Source: Winogradskyella sp. (GTDB lineage Bacteria; Bacteroidota; Bacteroidia; Flavobacteriales; Flavobacteriaceae). Taken from it: a stretch of DNA of 37,371 bases. Positions 15,978 to 24,837 of the stretch are shown here, piece after piece. Location of the stretch: the NCBI GenBank assembly GCA_028383925.1, contig JAOEWO010000024.1, positions 1 through 37,371 on the forward strand, in the 5' to 3' direction. Each line of letters opens with the position of its first letter. Position 1 is the first letter of the stretch. Made by a program: the position numbers and the translations under genes. The notes below the pieces were generated by a model. The model was given only the letters and a program-made list of their open reading frames with translations. It was not told the DNA's origin and ran no database searches.

Positions 15978-18350
15978 ATGTCAAATTCTACCACGTCATC
16001 AAAAGTACCAATGGGACAAAAAATTGCCTTTGGTTTTGGTATGCTTGCCAACCAAATGTTTCCTGCAGCTCTAGGTATTTTTATGGTAGTTTTAGTTGAA
16101 AATCTAGGTTTCCCGGGTTGGATGTGGGGAATAATTTATTTCTTTCCTAGAATTTTTGATTCTTTTACAGACCCAATAATGGGGTTTATTTCTGATAATA
16201 CAAAATCGAGATGGGGAAGACGAAGACAATATGTTTTTATAGGTGCTGTAATTATGGGTATTTCTTTTTCCATTATGTGGCAACTATATATAGACAGCGG
16301 TATAGATTATAATTTTGTTTATTTTATGTTTTGGTCATTCATTTTCTATTTGGGACTTACAATTTTTAGTGTGCCTTATGTCGCAATGGGTTACGAAATG
16401 AGCGATGACTTTCATGAGCGTACAAGTATTATGGCTGTTGCACAATGGATAGGTCAATGGGCTTGGGTAATTGCGCCTTGGTTTTGGGTTATTATGTATA
16501 TTAATGGTGACGATGGCTGGTTTGCAACGGCAGAAGAAGCCACCAGAACTTTAGCGGTTTGGGTAGGTGTTATTTTTATGTTTATAGCAATAATACCAGC
16601 GTTGTTTATAAAGAGCAAATCTACTTTAGATGAGGATTATGCAGATTTATCACTTAGTAATATTAAAAATAGTTTTAGCGAAATTAAATTAGGCTTTAAA
16701 GAAGCGTTAAGAATTAAGCCTTTTCGAAAGTTATGTATTTCAACATTTTTAATTTTTAATGCCTTTAATACGGTTGCTACATTTACGTTTTTTGTAATTG
16801 TATACCAATTGTTTAACGGTGATGCAGAAGCTGCTAATGCAGGTTATTGGCCCTCGTTATTTGGCTGTTTAGGTGCGTTGTCAACAACATTTATTGTTAT
16901 ACCTGTGGTGACTTGGATGTCAAAAAAGTTAGGAAAGAAAAATGCGTTTATTTGGTCTCAAGGTATTTCTATAATTGGTTACGTATTACTTTGGTTTTTG
17001 TTAATTCCGGGTAAACCATACATGTTCATTTTTGCACTACCATTCTTTTCTTTTGGTATTGGTAGTTTATTTACTTTAATGATGTCTATGACTTCTGATG
17101 TTATAGATTTAGACGAATTAAATACCGGAAAACGAAGAGAAGGTATTTTTGGTGCTATTTACTGGTGGATGGTGAAATTTGGCTTTGCCATTGCAGGTGC
17201 ACTTAGTGGTGTTATTTTATCTGTTATAGGTTTTCAAGAAGGTATAGCAACTACAGAACAAGAAGGGGCTATTATTGGTTTACGTGCATTTTTCTCTGGA
17301 CTTCCAATATTAGGAACTCTAGTAGCTATGTACATTATGCGCGACTATGATATAACCGAAAAACGTGCATTAGAAATTAGTGCAGAACTTGCAAGTAGAA
17401 AAATAGAAAAGAAAGAAAAAGAAACATCCTCTGCCAATGGTGCTGGTAACTTACGCGCTTTAATTAATACAATAAAATTAAAGGATTATAGCGCAGTAGA
17501 TGTTTCAAATAACGATTTAAAAGAAATTACAACGCTTCATAATAAAGCACTAAACAATGTGCTGTCTGGCTTGTGTTTTAGTCCTTATGTAGAAGGTCAA
17601 GAGGCTGGTGATATTCTTACAAAAGAACAGATTCGTCGCCGTATGAAGATTATTTCTCCTTACACAAATTGGGTGCGTTCATTTTCATGTACAGAAGGTA
17701 ACGAGCTTATATCCGTTGTAGCGCACGAAAACAATAAAAAAGTGTTAGTAGGTGCATGGATAAGTGAAGATAGAGACCGTAACGAGCGCGAAATAGAAAA
17801 CCTTATTTTACTTGCCAAAACAGGCTTAGTAGATATGGCTGCAGTTGGTAATGAGGTGTTATTGCGTGGTGATATTTCAGAGAAAGAACTCATTGTTTAC
17901 ATTAACAGAGTAAAAGATGGTCTTAAAGGTTTAGATATAAAAGTAGGTTACGTAGATACATATTACGAATATTACCAAAGACCCAATTTAGTAGAGGTTT
18001 GTGATATTATTTTAGCAAACTGTTATCCGTTTTGGGAAGGCTTTGCCATAGAAGATGCATTAACCCATTTAAGACAAATGCATGCAATTACAAAAGAAGT
18101 TGCAAAAGGAAAAGAAATTATTATTGCTGAGACAGGTTGGCCAAGTCAAGGCGAATCTATTTTAGATGCTCACCCTTCAAAATTAAATGCCATGAAATAT
18201 TTTGTGCAAACACAAGATTGGGCAAATAAAGAAGCTATACAAATGTTTCACTTTTCGTCGTTTGACGAATCTTGGAAAGTACGTATAGAAGGCGAAGTTG
18301 GTGCACGTTGGGGAATTTGGGATAAAGATGAAAAACTAAAACATAGATAA
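15978..18350 (+). CDS. GPH/MFS-type sugar transporter fused to a GH17 domain
   Basis: This 790-residue fusion starts with a 12-helix permease (about residues 10-465) of the glycoside-pentoside-hexuronide (MelB-like) type. Typical motifs are PRIFDSFTDPIMGFISDNTKSRWGRRR, seen as DPIMGFISD and SRWGRRR, and FSVPYVAMGYEMSDDFHERT, seen as VPYVAMGYE. A charged linker (KIEKKEKE) leads to a complete GH17 domain (about 510-790). Catalytic candidates are E626 in AVGNEVLLRG and E718 in IAETGWPS. MelB-type permeases have cytoplasmic C-termini, so the hydrolase should face the cytosol and act on newly imported beta-1,3-gluco-oligosaccharides. The permease-GH17 boundary has no stop codon or internal start that would suggest two proteins. 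The next gene begins 1 bp after its stop. Confidence 0.87.
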   Translation: MSNSTTSSKVPMGQKIAFGFGMLANQMFPAALGIFMVVLVENLGFPGWMWGIIYFFPRIFDSFTDPIMGFISDNTKSRWGRRRQYVFIGAVIMGISFSIMWQLYIDSGIDYNFVYFMFWSFIFYLGLTIFSVPYVAMGYEMSDDFHERTSIMAVAQWIGQWAWVIAPWFWVIMYINGDDGWFATAEEATRTLAVWVGVIFMFIAIIPALFIKSKSTLDEDYADLSLSNIKNSFSEIKLGFKEALRIKPFRKLCISTFLIFNAFNTVATFTFFVIVYQLFNGDAEAANAGYWPSLFGCLGALSTTFIVIPVVTWMSKKLGKKNAFIWSQGISIIGYVLLWFLLIPGKPYMFIFALPFFSFGIGSLFTLMMSMTSDVIDLDELNTGKRREGIFGAIYWWMVKFGFAIAGALSGVILSVIGFQEGIATTEQEGAIIGLRAFFSGLPILGTLVAMYIMRDYDITEKRALEISAELASRKIEKKEKETSSANGAGNLRALINTIKLKDYSAVDVSNNDLKEITTLHNKALNNVLSGLCFSPYVEGQEAGDILTKEQIRRRMKIISPYTNWVRSFSCTEGNELISVVAHENNKKVLVGAWISEDRDRNEREIENLILLAKTGLVDMAAVGNEVLLRGDISEKELIVYINRVKDGLKGLDIKVGYVDTYYEYYQRPNLVEVCDIILANCYPFWEGFAIEDALTHLRQMHAITKEVAKGKEIIIAETGWPSQGESILDAHPSKLNAMKYFVQTQDWANKEAIQMFHFSSFDESWKVRIEGEVGARWGIWDKDEKLKHR

Positions 18351-18351
18351 C

Positions 18352-19260
18352 ATGTCGTATAGAGATGAAGATTACCACATATATAATGGTGTCAATTTTA
18401 CAGAGCATTCTGGTATAGATTTCAATAAATATACACTTGAAGATCTAAAAAAACTTTGGAAAGCTACCCTAAATAAGGGCATGCATGGTATCTGTTTTAG
18501 TATGTACGAAGATGGTCAACAACCAGGCGATACTATAACAGAAGCTCAAGTAGAAAGACGCGTTAAACTATTAAAACCACACACCAAATGGATTCGCTCT
18601 TTTTCTTGTATTGAAGGTAATGAGCATGTCCCTAAAATAGCACATAAGCATGGTCTAAAAACACTTGTTGGTGCTTGGTTAAGTGATAATAAAGAAGATA
18701 ACGAAAAAGAAATTGAAGGTCTTATACAATTAGCTAAACAAGGTTGTGTAGATATCGCAGCTGTTGGTAATGAGGTGTTGTATAGAAACGAACTTACTCT
18801 AGAAGAATTGTTAGCTTATATACAGAGAGTAAAAGAAGCAATTCCTGGTATACCTGTAGGTTATGTAGACGCTTATTATGAGTTTTCTAAACATCCAGAA
18901 TTGGTAGACGCAAGCGATGTAATACTAAGTAATTGTTACCCTTATTGGGAAGGTTGTCATATAGATGGTGCCTTAGGTCACATGCAACAAATGTTTGGGG
19001 AAGCAACAGATGCCGCTAAAGGCAAAAAAGTTATTATAACAGAAACAGGTTGGCCAAGTGAAGGTGGTAGTCTAAAAGGGGCTTTCTCATCAGCAGAAAA
19101 TGCCATAAAATATTTTGTAAACGCTCAAGTATGGGCTACAAAGGCCAATATCGATATGTTCTATTTTTCATCTTTTGATGAATCATGGAAAATAGGTGAC
19201 GAAGGCGATGTAGGTGCATTTTGGGGACTTTGGGATAAACATGAAAATTTTAAATTTTAG
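18352..19260 (+). CDS. GH17 family enzyme without signal peptide
   Basis: The 302-residue protein lacks a signal peptide and consists of one GH17 domain (about residues 25-300). Catalytic candidates are E141 in AVGNEVLYRN and E231 in ITETGWPS. It is clearly paralogous to the C-terminal domain of the preceding fusion: shared blocks include RSFSC.EGNE, LVGAWIS/LVGAWLS, YVDAYYE/YVDTYYE and FSSFDESWK. ATG starts 1 bp after the TAA of the fusion gene, which suggests translational coupling. It is probably cytosolic and cuts or transglycosylates beta-1,3-gluco-oligosaccharides alongside the phosphorylase. The first in-frame ATG was taken as start because the residues directly before the barrel (YHIYNGVNF) are plausible protein. 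Confidence 0.88.
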   Translation: MSYRDEDYHIYNGVNFTEHSGIDFNKYTLEDLKKLWKATLNKGMHGICFSMYEDGQQPGDTITEAQVERRVKLLKPHTKWIRSFSCIEGNEHVPKIAHKHGLKTLVGAWLSDNKEDNEKEIEGLIQLAKQGCVDIAAVGNEVLYRNELTLEELLAYIQRVKEAIPGIPVGYVDAYYEFSKHPELVDASDVILSNCYPYWEGCHIDGALGHMQQMFGEATDAAKGKKVIITETGWPSEGGSLKGAFSSAENAIKYFVNAQVWATKANIDMFYFSSFDESWKIGDEGDVGAFWGLWDKHENFKF

Positions 19261-19332
19261 GAATTTGTAACCTCTTTGTTCTTAAAATAATTTCTACAAT
19301 TCCATATATTTATTGAATTAATTTATATTAAA

Positions 19333-22300
19333 ATGAACAACACTAAAATTAAATTCATAATTGGTATTATAGCCTGTTCTTTCTGCTTTAACTGTAGTCA
19401 AGAGCCAACAAGAGATTTATATCCTTCTGAGTTAGTTGGTGGTTTTAAGCGTTTACCTTCAGAAAAAACTGGTATAGATTTCGAAAACACAATTAATGAG
19501 TCACTATATTTTAATCATTACTATTACAGTCAAATGTACGTCGGTTCGGGTGTTGCTATTGGTGATGTAAATAACGATGGTTTGCCAGATGTGTTTTTCG
19601 GTGGTAACCAAGTTGCAGATAGATTGTATCTTAATAAAGGTGGTTTTCAGTTCGAAAATATTACAAAAAAATCGCGCGTTGCTCGTAATTCCGGATGGAC
19701 ATGGGGAGTAACAATGGCAGATGTAAATGCAGATGGTTATTTAGATATATACGTAAGTAGAAACGGTAACTCAGCTAATGCAGAAGAGCGTCAAAACCAA
19801 CTTTTTATAAATAATCAAGATTTAACTTTTACAGAGTCTGCCCAATTATATGGTCTTGCAGATGTGGGCTTTTCTACCCAAGCTGTATTTTTTGATATGG
19901 ACAATGATGGTGACTTAGATATGTACCAAGTCAATCAAATTGCAGATAAAAAATTATTACTTATTAATAAAATTCCAAGAGAACAATACAAGTTTTTTAG
20001 AGATCGCTTATATAAAAACGAGAACGGAAAATTTAAAGATGTGTCTGAAGAAGTAGGTATATCTACCGATGTTTCTTATGGCTTAAGTGTAAACGCTTCA
20101 GACTTAAATAATGATGGCTGGATGGATTTGTACGTGGCAAACGACTATGCAGAACCAGATTTTATGTACTTTAATAATGGTGACGGAACATTTAAAAATG
20201 TAATTAACCAACAGCTTAAGCACATTACACAGTTAAGTATGGGCTCAGACACAGGTGATATTAACAACGACGGACTACTAGATTTAATTACTACCGACAT
20301 GACGCCCGAAGATCATTACAGGTCTAAAACTAATATGGCATCAATGAGTACTCAGCGGTTTAACGATTTAGTTGCTGCAGGTGCACATCGTCAGTATATG
20401 ACCAATACATTACAGATTAATACAGGTTTAGGTTCGTTTTCAGACATAGCGAATTTAGCAGGTATGGCCTCAACCGATTGGAGTTGGGCAAGCCTTATTG
20501 TAGATCTCGATAACGATGGTTTTAAAGACATTATAGTGTCTAATGGTATTAAAAAAGATGTAGAAAATAATGACTATCTAAATAAATTAGCGGCACTAGA
20601 TCCTAAAACGACCACAGCAGAACAATTATACCAATTAAGTAAAGACACACCGTCACAGCCTATTTCTAATTATGCATTTAAAAATAAAGGCAATCTGCAA
20701 TTTGAAAAAGTTTCAGAAAAGTGGGGTTTTGATACACCAAGTTTTTCTAATGGTATGGCTTATGCTGATCTAGATAATGATGGTGATCTAGATGTTGTAA
20801 TTAACAATATAGATGCACCAGCTTTTGTATATGAAAATAAAGCCACTGGTAATTTTTTAAAAATTAAAGTTGAAGGCTCAGAAAAAAACAAGTTTGGTAT
20901 TGGTGCTAAAGCCATGATTACGCATAACGGCAAACAACAAATTGTTGAAAACACAGTAACACGAGGTTACTTATCGTCAGTAGAACATGGTTTGTTTTTT
21001 GGCTTGGGTAAAGATACTAACGTAGAAAAAGTAGAAGTATTTTGGCCTAACGGAAGGTCCAATGTTTTTGAAAATATAAGCGCAAATACTACACTAGTCG
21101 CTAATTATGACGATGCAGTTAAAACCACTCCAACAACTGATGTAAACAAAGCACTACTTTCACAGGGAAGTATAACTGATTTAGGTATTGATTTTACACA
21201 TAAAGAGAACGCTTTTGATGAATTTACAGAACAAATATTATTACCTCATAATGTGTCTCAAAATGGACCATTTTCTGCCAATGGTGATGTTAACGGAGAT
21301 GGATTAGAAGATTTATTTATTGGTGGTGCTGTTGGCCAAGGTGGGCAATTATACCTTCAAACAGAAACAGGTAGTTTTATAAAAAGTCAATCGCAACCTT
21401 GGCAACAACATAAAGATTCAGAAGATTTGGGCTGTGTGTTTATAGATGTAGATGGCGATAAAGATTTTGACTTATATATTGCTAGTGGTGGCAGCGAATA
21501 CAAAATAGGAAATGCATTACTAAAAGATAGATTATATATTAATAATGGTAATGGCAACTTTACACATGCTATTTCTGCTTTACCAGATATTAAACAGAGT
21601 TCGCAATGTGTAAAAGTATCAGATATAGATAATGATGGCGATTTAGATATTTTTATTGGTGTACGTATTGTCCCAGGTGCTTATGCTTATCCGACTTCGA
21701 GTTATTTATTAATTAATGACAACGGAAAATTTACAAAGGCAACTAACAGTATAGCACCAGCCTTAAGTAATATAGGTATGGTAACAGATGCGGTGTTTAC
21801 TGATGTAGATAATGATAACGATGAAGATCTTATGTTAGTTGGAGAATGGATGGAAATAAAAATATTAACCAATACTAACGGTGTTTTTGACGATAAGTCA
21901 GAAGCTTATGGCCTAACAGATACTAGAGGTATTTGGTGGTCTATCACGGCTAGTGATTTAGATGGTGATGGTGATGAAGATTATGTAATTGGTAACTTAG
22001 GTAAAAACAATAAGTTTAAAGCATCGCAAGAACATCCGTTTAAAGTCTATGCAAACGATTTTGATAATAACGGCACAAACGATGTTGTTTTTGCAAAGTT
22101 TTATAAAGATGATTATGTACCAATGCGAGGCAGAGAATGTACAAGTCAACAAATGCCATATGTAGCAGAAAAATTTAAGGACTACCATAGTTTTGCATCC
22201 TCAAAACTCATAGATATCTTACCAGAAGATAAAGTAGATGATGCGGTAGTTTATGACATAAAAAGTTTTGAAAGTATTATTTTAATAAATGAAAATGGGC

Positions 22301-22626
22301 AACTCGTAAAACAAAAGTTACCTATAGAAGCCCAAATTTCACCAATTAAATCTTCCTTAGTTTTAGATATTAATGATGATGGTTTTAAAGATATTATTAC
22401 CGTAGGAAATCATTATGGTGTTGAGGTCGAAACAACACGTTACGATGCAGGTTACGGAAGCGTATTTTTAGGCGATGGTGAAAATAATTTTAAATTCTTA
22501 CCACCAAAACAAAGTGGTTTTTATAATCCTAAAGATGCAAGGTGTATAACGTTAATCAATAACAAGAGTAAGCCGCTTTTACTCATTACTAATAACAACG
22601 ACAAACCTTCTGTTTTCTTAAGATAA
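19333..22626 (+). CDS. FG-GAP/VCBS repeat lipoprotein with ASPIC/UnbV domain
   Basis: The 1097-residue product has a lipoprotein signal peptide (FCFNCSQEP) without an acidic stretch. It contains two sets of FG-GAP/VCBS beta-propeller repeats, recognisable by many calcium-binding DxDxDG-like loops (DVNNDGLPD, DMDNDGDLD, DLDNDGDLD, DIDNDGDLD, DLDGDGDED). Between the sets, at about residues 510-585, is an ASPIC/UnbV domain (FGIGAKAMI, TRGYLSSVEHGLFFGLG, VEVFWPNG). No enzymatic motif is visible. Such proteins are frequent in flavobacterial PULs; glycan binding or an envelope scaffold role is inferred only from context. A 72-bp gap separates it from the GH17 gene, with no terminator, so it may be read through or have its own weak promoter. 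Confidence 0.87.
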   Translation: MNNTKIKFIIGIIACSFCFNCSQEPTRDLYPSELVGGFKRLPSEKTGIDFENTINESLYFNHYYYSQMYVGSGVAIGDVNNDGLPDVFFGGNQVADRLYLNKGGFQFENITKKSRVARNSGWTWGVTMADVNADGYLDIYVSRNGNSANAEERQNQLFINNQDLTFTESAQLYGLADVGFSTQAVFFDMDNDGDLDMYQVNQIADKKLLLINKIPREQYKFFRDRLYKNENGKFKDVSEEVGISTDVSYGLSVNASDLNNDGWMDLYVANDYAEPDFMYFNNGDGTFKNVINQQLKHITQLSMGSDTGDINNDGLLDLITTDMTPEDHYRSKTNMASMSTQRFNDLVAAGAHRQYMTNTLQINTGLGSFSDIANLAGMASTDWSWASLIVDLDNDGFKDIIVSNGIKKDVENNDYLNKLAALDPKTTTAEQLYQLSKDTPSQPISNYAFKNKGNLQFEKVSEKWGFDTPSFSNGMAYADLDNDGDLDVVINNIDAPAFVYENKATGNFLKIKVEGSEKNKFGIGAKAMITHNGKQQIVENTVTRGYLSSVEHGLFFGLGKDTNVEKVEVFWPNGRSNVFENISANTTLVANYDDAVKTTPTTDVNKALLSQGSITDLGIDFTHKENAFDEFTEQILLPHNVSQNGPFSANGDVNGDGLEDLFIGGAVGQGGQLYLQTETGSFIKSQSQPWQQHKDSEDLGCVFIDVDGDKDFDLYIASGGSEYKIGNALLKDRLYINNGNGNFTHAISALPDIKQSSQCVKVSDIDNDGDLDIFIGVRIVPGAYAYPTSSYLLINDNGKFTKATNSIAPALSNIGMVTDAVFTDVDNDNDEDLMLVGEWMEIKILTNTNGVFDDKSEAYGLTDTRGIWWSITASDLDGDGDEDYVIGNLGKNNKFKASQEHPFKVYANDFDNNGTNDVVFAKFYKDDYVPMRGRECTSQQMPYVAEKFKDYHSFASSKLIDILPEDKVDDAVVYDIKSFESIILINENGQLVKQKLPIEAQISPIKSSLVLDINDDGFKDIITVGNHYGVEVETTRYDAGYGSVFLGDGENNFKFLPPKQSGFYNPKDARCITLINNKSKPLLLITNNNDKPSVFLR

Positions 22627-22749
22627 AGTTAATGTTGTGGTTATATAACAAGTTCAAATATACCCATAGTTTGCTAAATCGTTTTAAATAATTGATTTTA
22701 AAGTACTTATGATTATTTCTAATTTTAATAGAATACAATAATTTCTTCA

Positions 22750-22770
22750 TTGTATTGTTTTTGTATAGGT
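22750..22770 (+). promoter_or_regulatory. Second copy of the shared promoter-like element
   Basis: TTGTAT-N3-TTTT-GTATAGGT lies 68 bp before the start at 22839 and matches the element at 3223-3243 at 18 of 21 positions without gaps. The surrounding gap (22627-22838) is otherwise AT-rich and shows no strong hairpin. Confidence 0.4.
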
Positions 22771-22838
22771 TCATAAAGGCCTAATAATCAACTTAAATGC
22801 CGAAATTGTACTATAAACTAAAAATTAAACAAATAATT

Positions 22839-24725
22839 ATGAAAAAAATTACATTTTTACTCTGTCTTCTCGTGGCTTCGGTAGGTTCTGCTCAAGTGGT
22901 GTTAGAAGATTTTGAGAATTTGGCAGCAAGTGAGTTTGCCGGGTTTGAAGGTTTAGGTGGTGCCAACATTGTAGCCAACCCAGATAGTTCTACAGCGCCT
23001 TACGATTCTGCAACCTCTGGTGAGTTAATCGTTGTTCAAGCGGGTAACCCGTGGCAAGGTGCTAATTTATTAATGCAAAGTAACTACCTCGATGTTTCAG
23101 ATCCTGCAACTAACACAGTTACATTAGATGTTTACTCTACAAGTACGTTTAATATGTTAGCACGTTTAGCAGATGGCCAAAACGGGGCAACAGATTCTGC
23201 TGCTGATGCTGCACATGGCGGATCAGGATGGGAAACATTAACATTTACATTTAACGAAAATTTAGATGGTACAGGTTCAGCAAATGGTGAATATAGTACG
23301 ATCGCATTTTTTCCTAACTGGACAAGTCCTGGATGGAATGATCCTGAAATAGAAAGAACTGTTTATATCGATAACTTATCTGCTACAGCAGGTGCTGCGA
23401 TACCAGTTATTTTAGATATGTTAGAAGACTTTGAATCTACACCAATTGATTTTGTCGGATTTGAAGGCTTAGGTGGAGCTAATGTTGTTGCTAACCCAGA
23501 CAGTTCTACTGCTCCTTATGATTCAGCAACTACTGGTGAATTAATTGTTGTGCAAGCTGGTAATCCTTGGCAAGGTGCTAATTTAGTAATGCAAGATAAC
23601 TATATCGATGTATCTACACCTTCTACTAACATTGTAACTGTAGATGTGTATTCGACGTCGACTTTTAATATGCTAGCACGATTAGCTGACGGTGAAAATG
23701 GAGCCACAGACTCTGCGGCTGATGCCTCACATGGAGGAACCGGATGGGAAACATTAACGTTTACATTTAATGAAAACTTAGATGGTACAGGTTCAGCAAA
23801 TGGTGAGTACAGTACGATTGCATTTTTTCCAAACTGGACAAGCCCTGGATGGAATGATCCTGAAATAGAAAGAACAGTATATATAGATAATGTGCAAGGT
23901 ACTGCTGGTGCGGCTATAGTAGTTGTAGCTCCATCGATACCGGCAGCTCCGGTCCCTGAAGCTTTAGACGCTAATGTTTATAGTGTTTATAACGATACTA
24001 ATAGTTATACAACAACGTTTCCTTTTGCATACCAATTTGGTGGTGCGTTAGATAGCCAAGTGGATTTAGACCCAACAGATGGTGTTAATAATGCTTACCT
24101 ATTTAATTTAGGTGCTGGTGGTTACGGACAAGGTGAAGAAGGTACTACAGGTGCAATTAGCGCTTATGACTTTGTAACTTTTGATTACTGGATAACAGCT
24201 CCAACGAATGCAGCTGCAACAGGTACAGGATTTAAATTTATATTAATTAGCGATAATACTGCTCCAGTAACAGAAGTTACTTACGAAATTGGAACAAATG
24301 AGGCTGTTGTTACAGATGCATGGCAAAGAGTTTCTATCCCATTAAGTTATTTTACTAATTTAGGTTTTGACCAAGCTGAATTTTTCCAGTGGAAAATAGA
24401 TCCTTTTGCTTCTTCTGTTGATAATAATAGCATGTTGTATATGGATAACTTCCTTTTTACAATCGGAGATGTATTATCAGTAAGTAATGTTGAAGCTAAC
24501 GAATTTAGAGCTTTCCCTAACCCAACAAATGGTGATTGGAATATCTCTAGTCGTTCTATAATTAATACCATAGCTGTTTTCGATATTTTAGGAAAGCAAG
24601 TAATTAGCTTAACACCTAACACTACAGATGCAGTAATTAACGCTTCTGCTTTAAACTCTGGTGTTTATTTCGCAAGAATCGATGGTGCTAATGGTACTAA
24701 AACTGTAAAACTTGTAAAGCAGTAA
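22839..24725 (+). CDS. T9SS-secreted protein with duplicated glucan-binding-type modules
   Basis: The chosen ATG at 22839 gives a 628-residue protein with a standard signal peptide (MKKITFLLCLLVASVGSAQ); an in-frame ATG at 22797 would only add 14 residues that spoil it. Residues about 22-187 and 193-360 are two nearly identical modules (GFEGLGGAN, AGNPWQGANL, FNMLARLADG, IAFFPNWTSPGWNDPEIER). A third module (about 370-545) begins near VYSVYNDTNSY and resembles the SIFSD modules upstream. The C-terminus (about 550-628) is a type A T9SS sorting domain (FRAFPNPTNGDWNI, DILGKQVISL, SGVYFARI, KTVKLVKQ). It should be secreted through type IX secretion and attached to the surface or released. No catalytic motif is seen; glycan capture is inferred. 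Confidence 0.85.
   Translation: MKKITFLLCLLVASVGSAQVVLEDFENLAASEFAGFEGLGGANIVANPDSSTAPYDSATSGELIVVQAGNPWQGANLLMQSNYLDVSDPATNTVTLDVYSTSTFNMLARLADGQNGATDSAADAAHGGSGWETLTFTFNENLDGTGSANGEYSTIAFFPNWTSPGWNDPEIERTVYIDNLSATAGAAIPVILDMLEDFESTPIDFVGFEGLGGANVVANPDSSTAPYDSATTGELIVVQAGNPWQGANLVMQDNYIDVSTPSTNIVTVDVYSTSTFNMLARLADGENGATDSAADASHGGTGWETLTFTFNENLDGTGSANGEYSTIAFFPNWTSPGWNDPEIERTVYIDNVQGTAGAAIVVVAPSIPAAPVPEALDANVYSVYNDTNSYTTTFPFAYQFGGALDSQVDLDPTDGVNNAYLFNLGAGGYGQGEEGTTGAISAYDFVTFDYWITAPTNAAATGTGFKFILISDNTAPVTEVTYEIGTNEAVVTDAWQRVSIPLSYFTNLGFDQAEFFQWKIDPFASSVDNNSMLYMDNFLFTIGDVLSVSNVEANEFRAFPNPTNGDWNISSRSIINTIAVFDILGKQVISLTPNTTDAVINASALNSGVYFARIDGANGTKTVKLVKQ
22905..23915 (+). repeat. Tandem duplication of a ~165-residue module with synonymous drift
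   Basis: Copies at about 22905-23400 and 23421-23915 encode proteins that agree at nearly nine of ten positions, while the DNA differs at many third codon positions (for example around 23020-23060 compared with 23535-23575). This pattern indicates an older duplication held by selection rather than a fresh copy. Confidence 0.85.
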
Positions 24726-24751
24726 GATTAATAGCATCTTATTCAAGTTTT

Positions 24752-24787
24752 AAAAAAGCGTGTTTATATTTTAAACACGCTTTTTTT
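24752..24787 (+). terminator. Rho-independent terminator of the PUL
   Basis: AAAAAAGCGTGTTTA (24752-24766) pairs with TAAACACGCTTTTTTT (24772-24787) around a 5-nt loop, with the T run built into the 3' arm. It lies 27 bp after the T9SS protein gene and marks the right end of the PUL transcripts. Confidence 0.9.
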
Positions 24788-24837
24788 ATGCAGTATAGTT
24801 TAGTTGCTTATTTTTATAATATATAATTTGATGTGTT

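Noticed and set aside
15978..18350. Permease and GH17 as two genes with a missed stop
   Set aside because: The frame is continuous through a charged linker with no stop or clear start site, so a genuine fusion is the simpler reading.
19305..19312. TATATTTA as a -7 box for the FG-GAP gene
   Set aside because: The nearest TTTG lies 26 bp upstream, too far for the Bacteroidota promoter spacing, and the region is AT-rich enough for chance matches.
22797..22838. Upstream ATG of the T9SS protein
   Set aside because: The added 14 residues disrupt a textbook signal peptide that begins at 22839.
1102..23915. Repeated sequences as CRISPR or transposon
   Set aside because: The repeats are in-frame protein modules without spacers, terminal inverted repeats or transposase genes.
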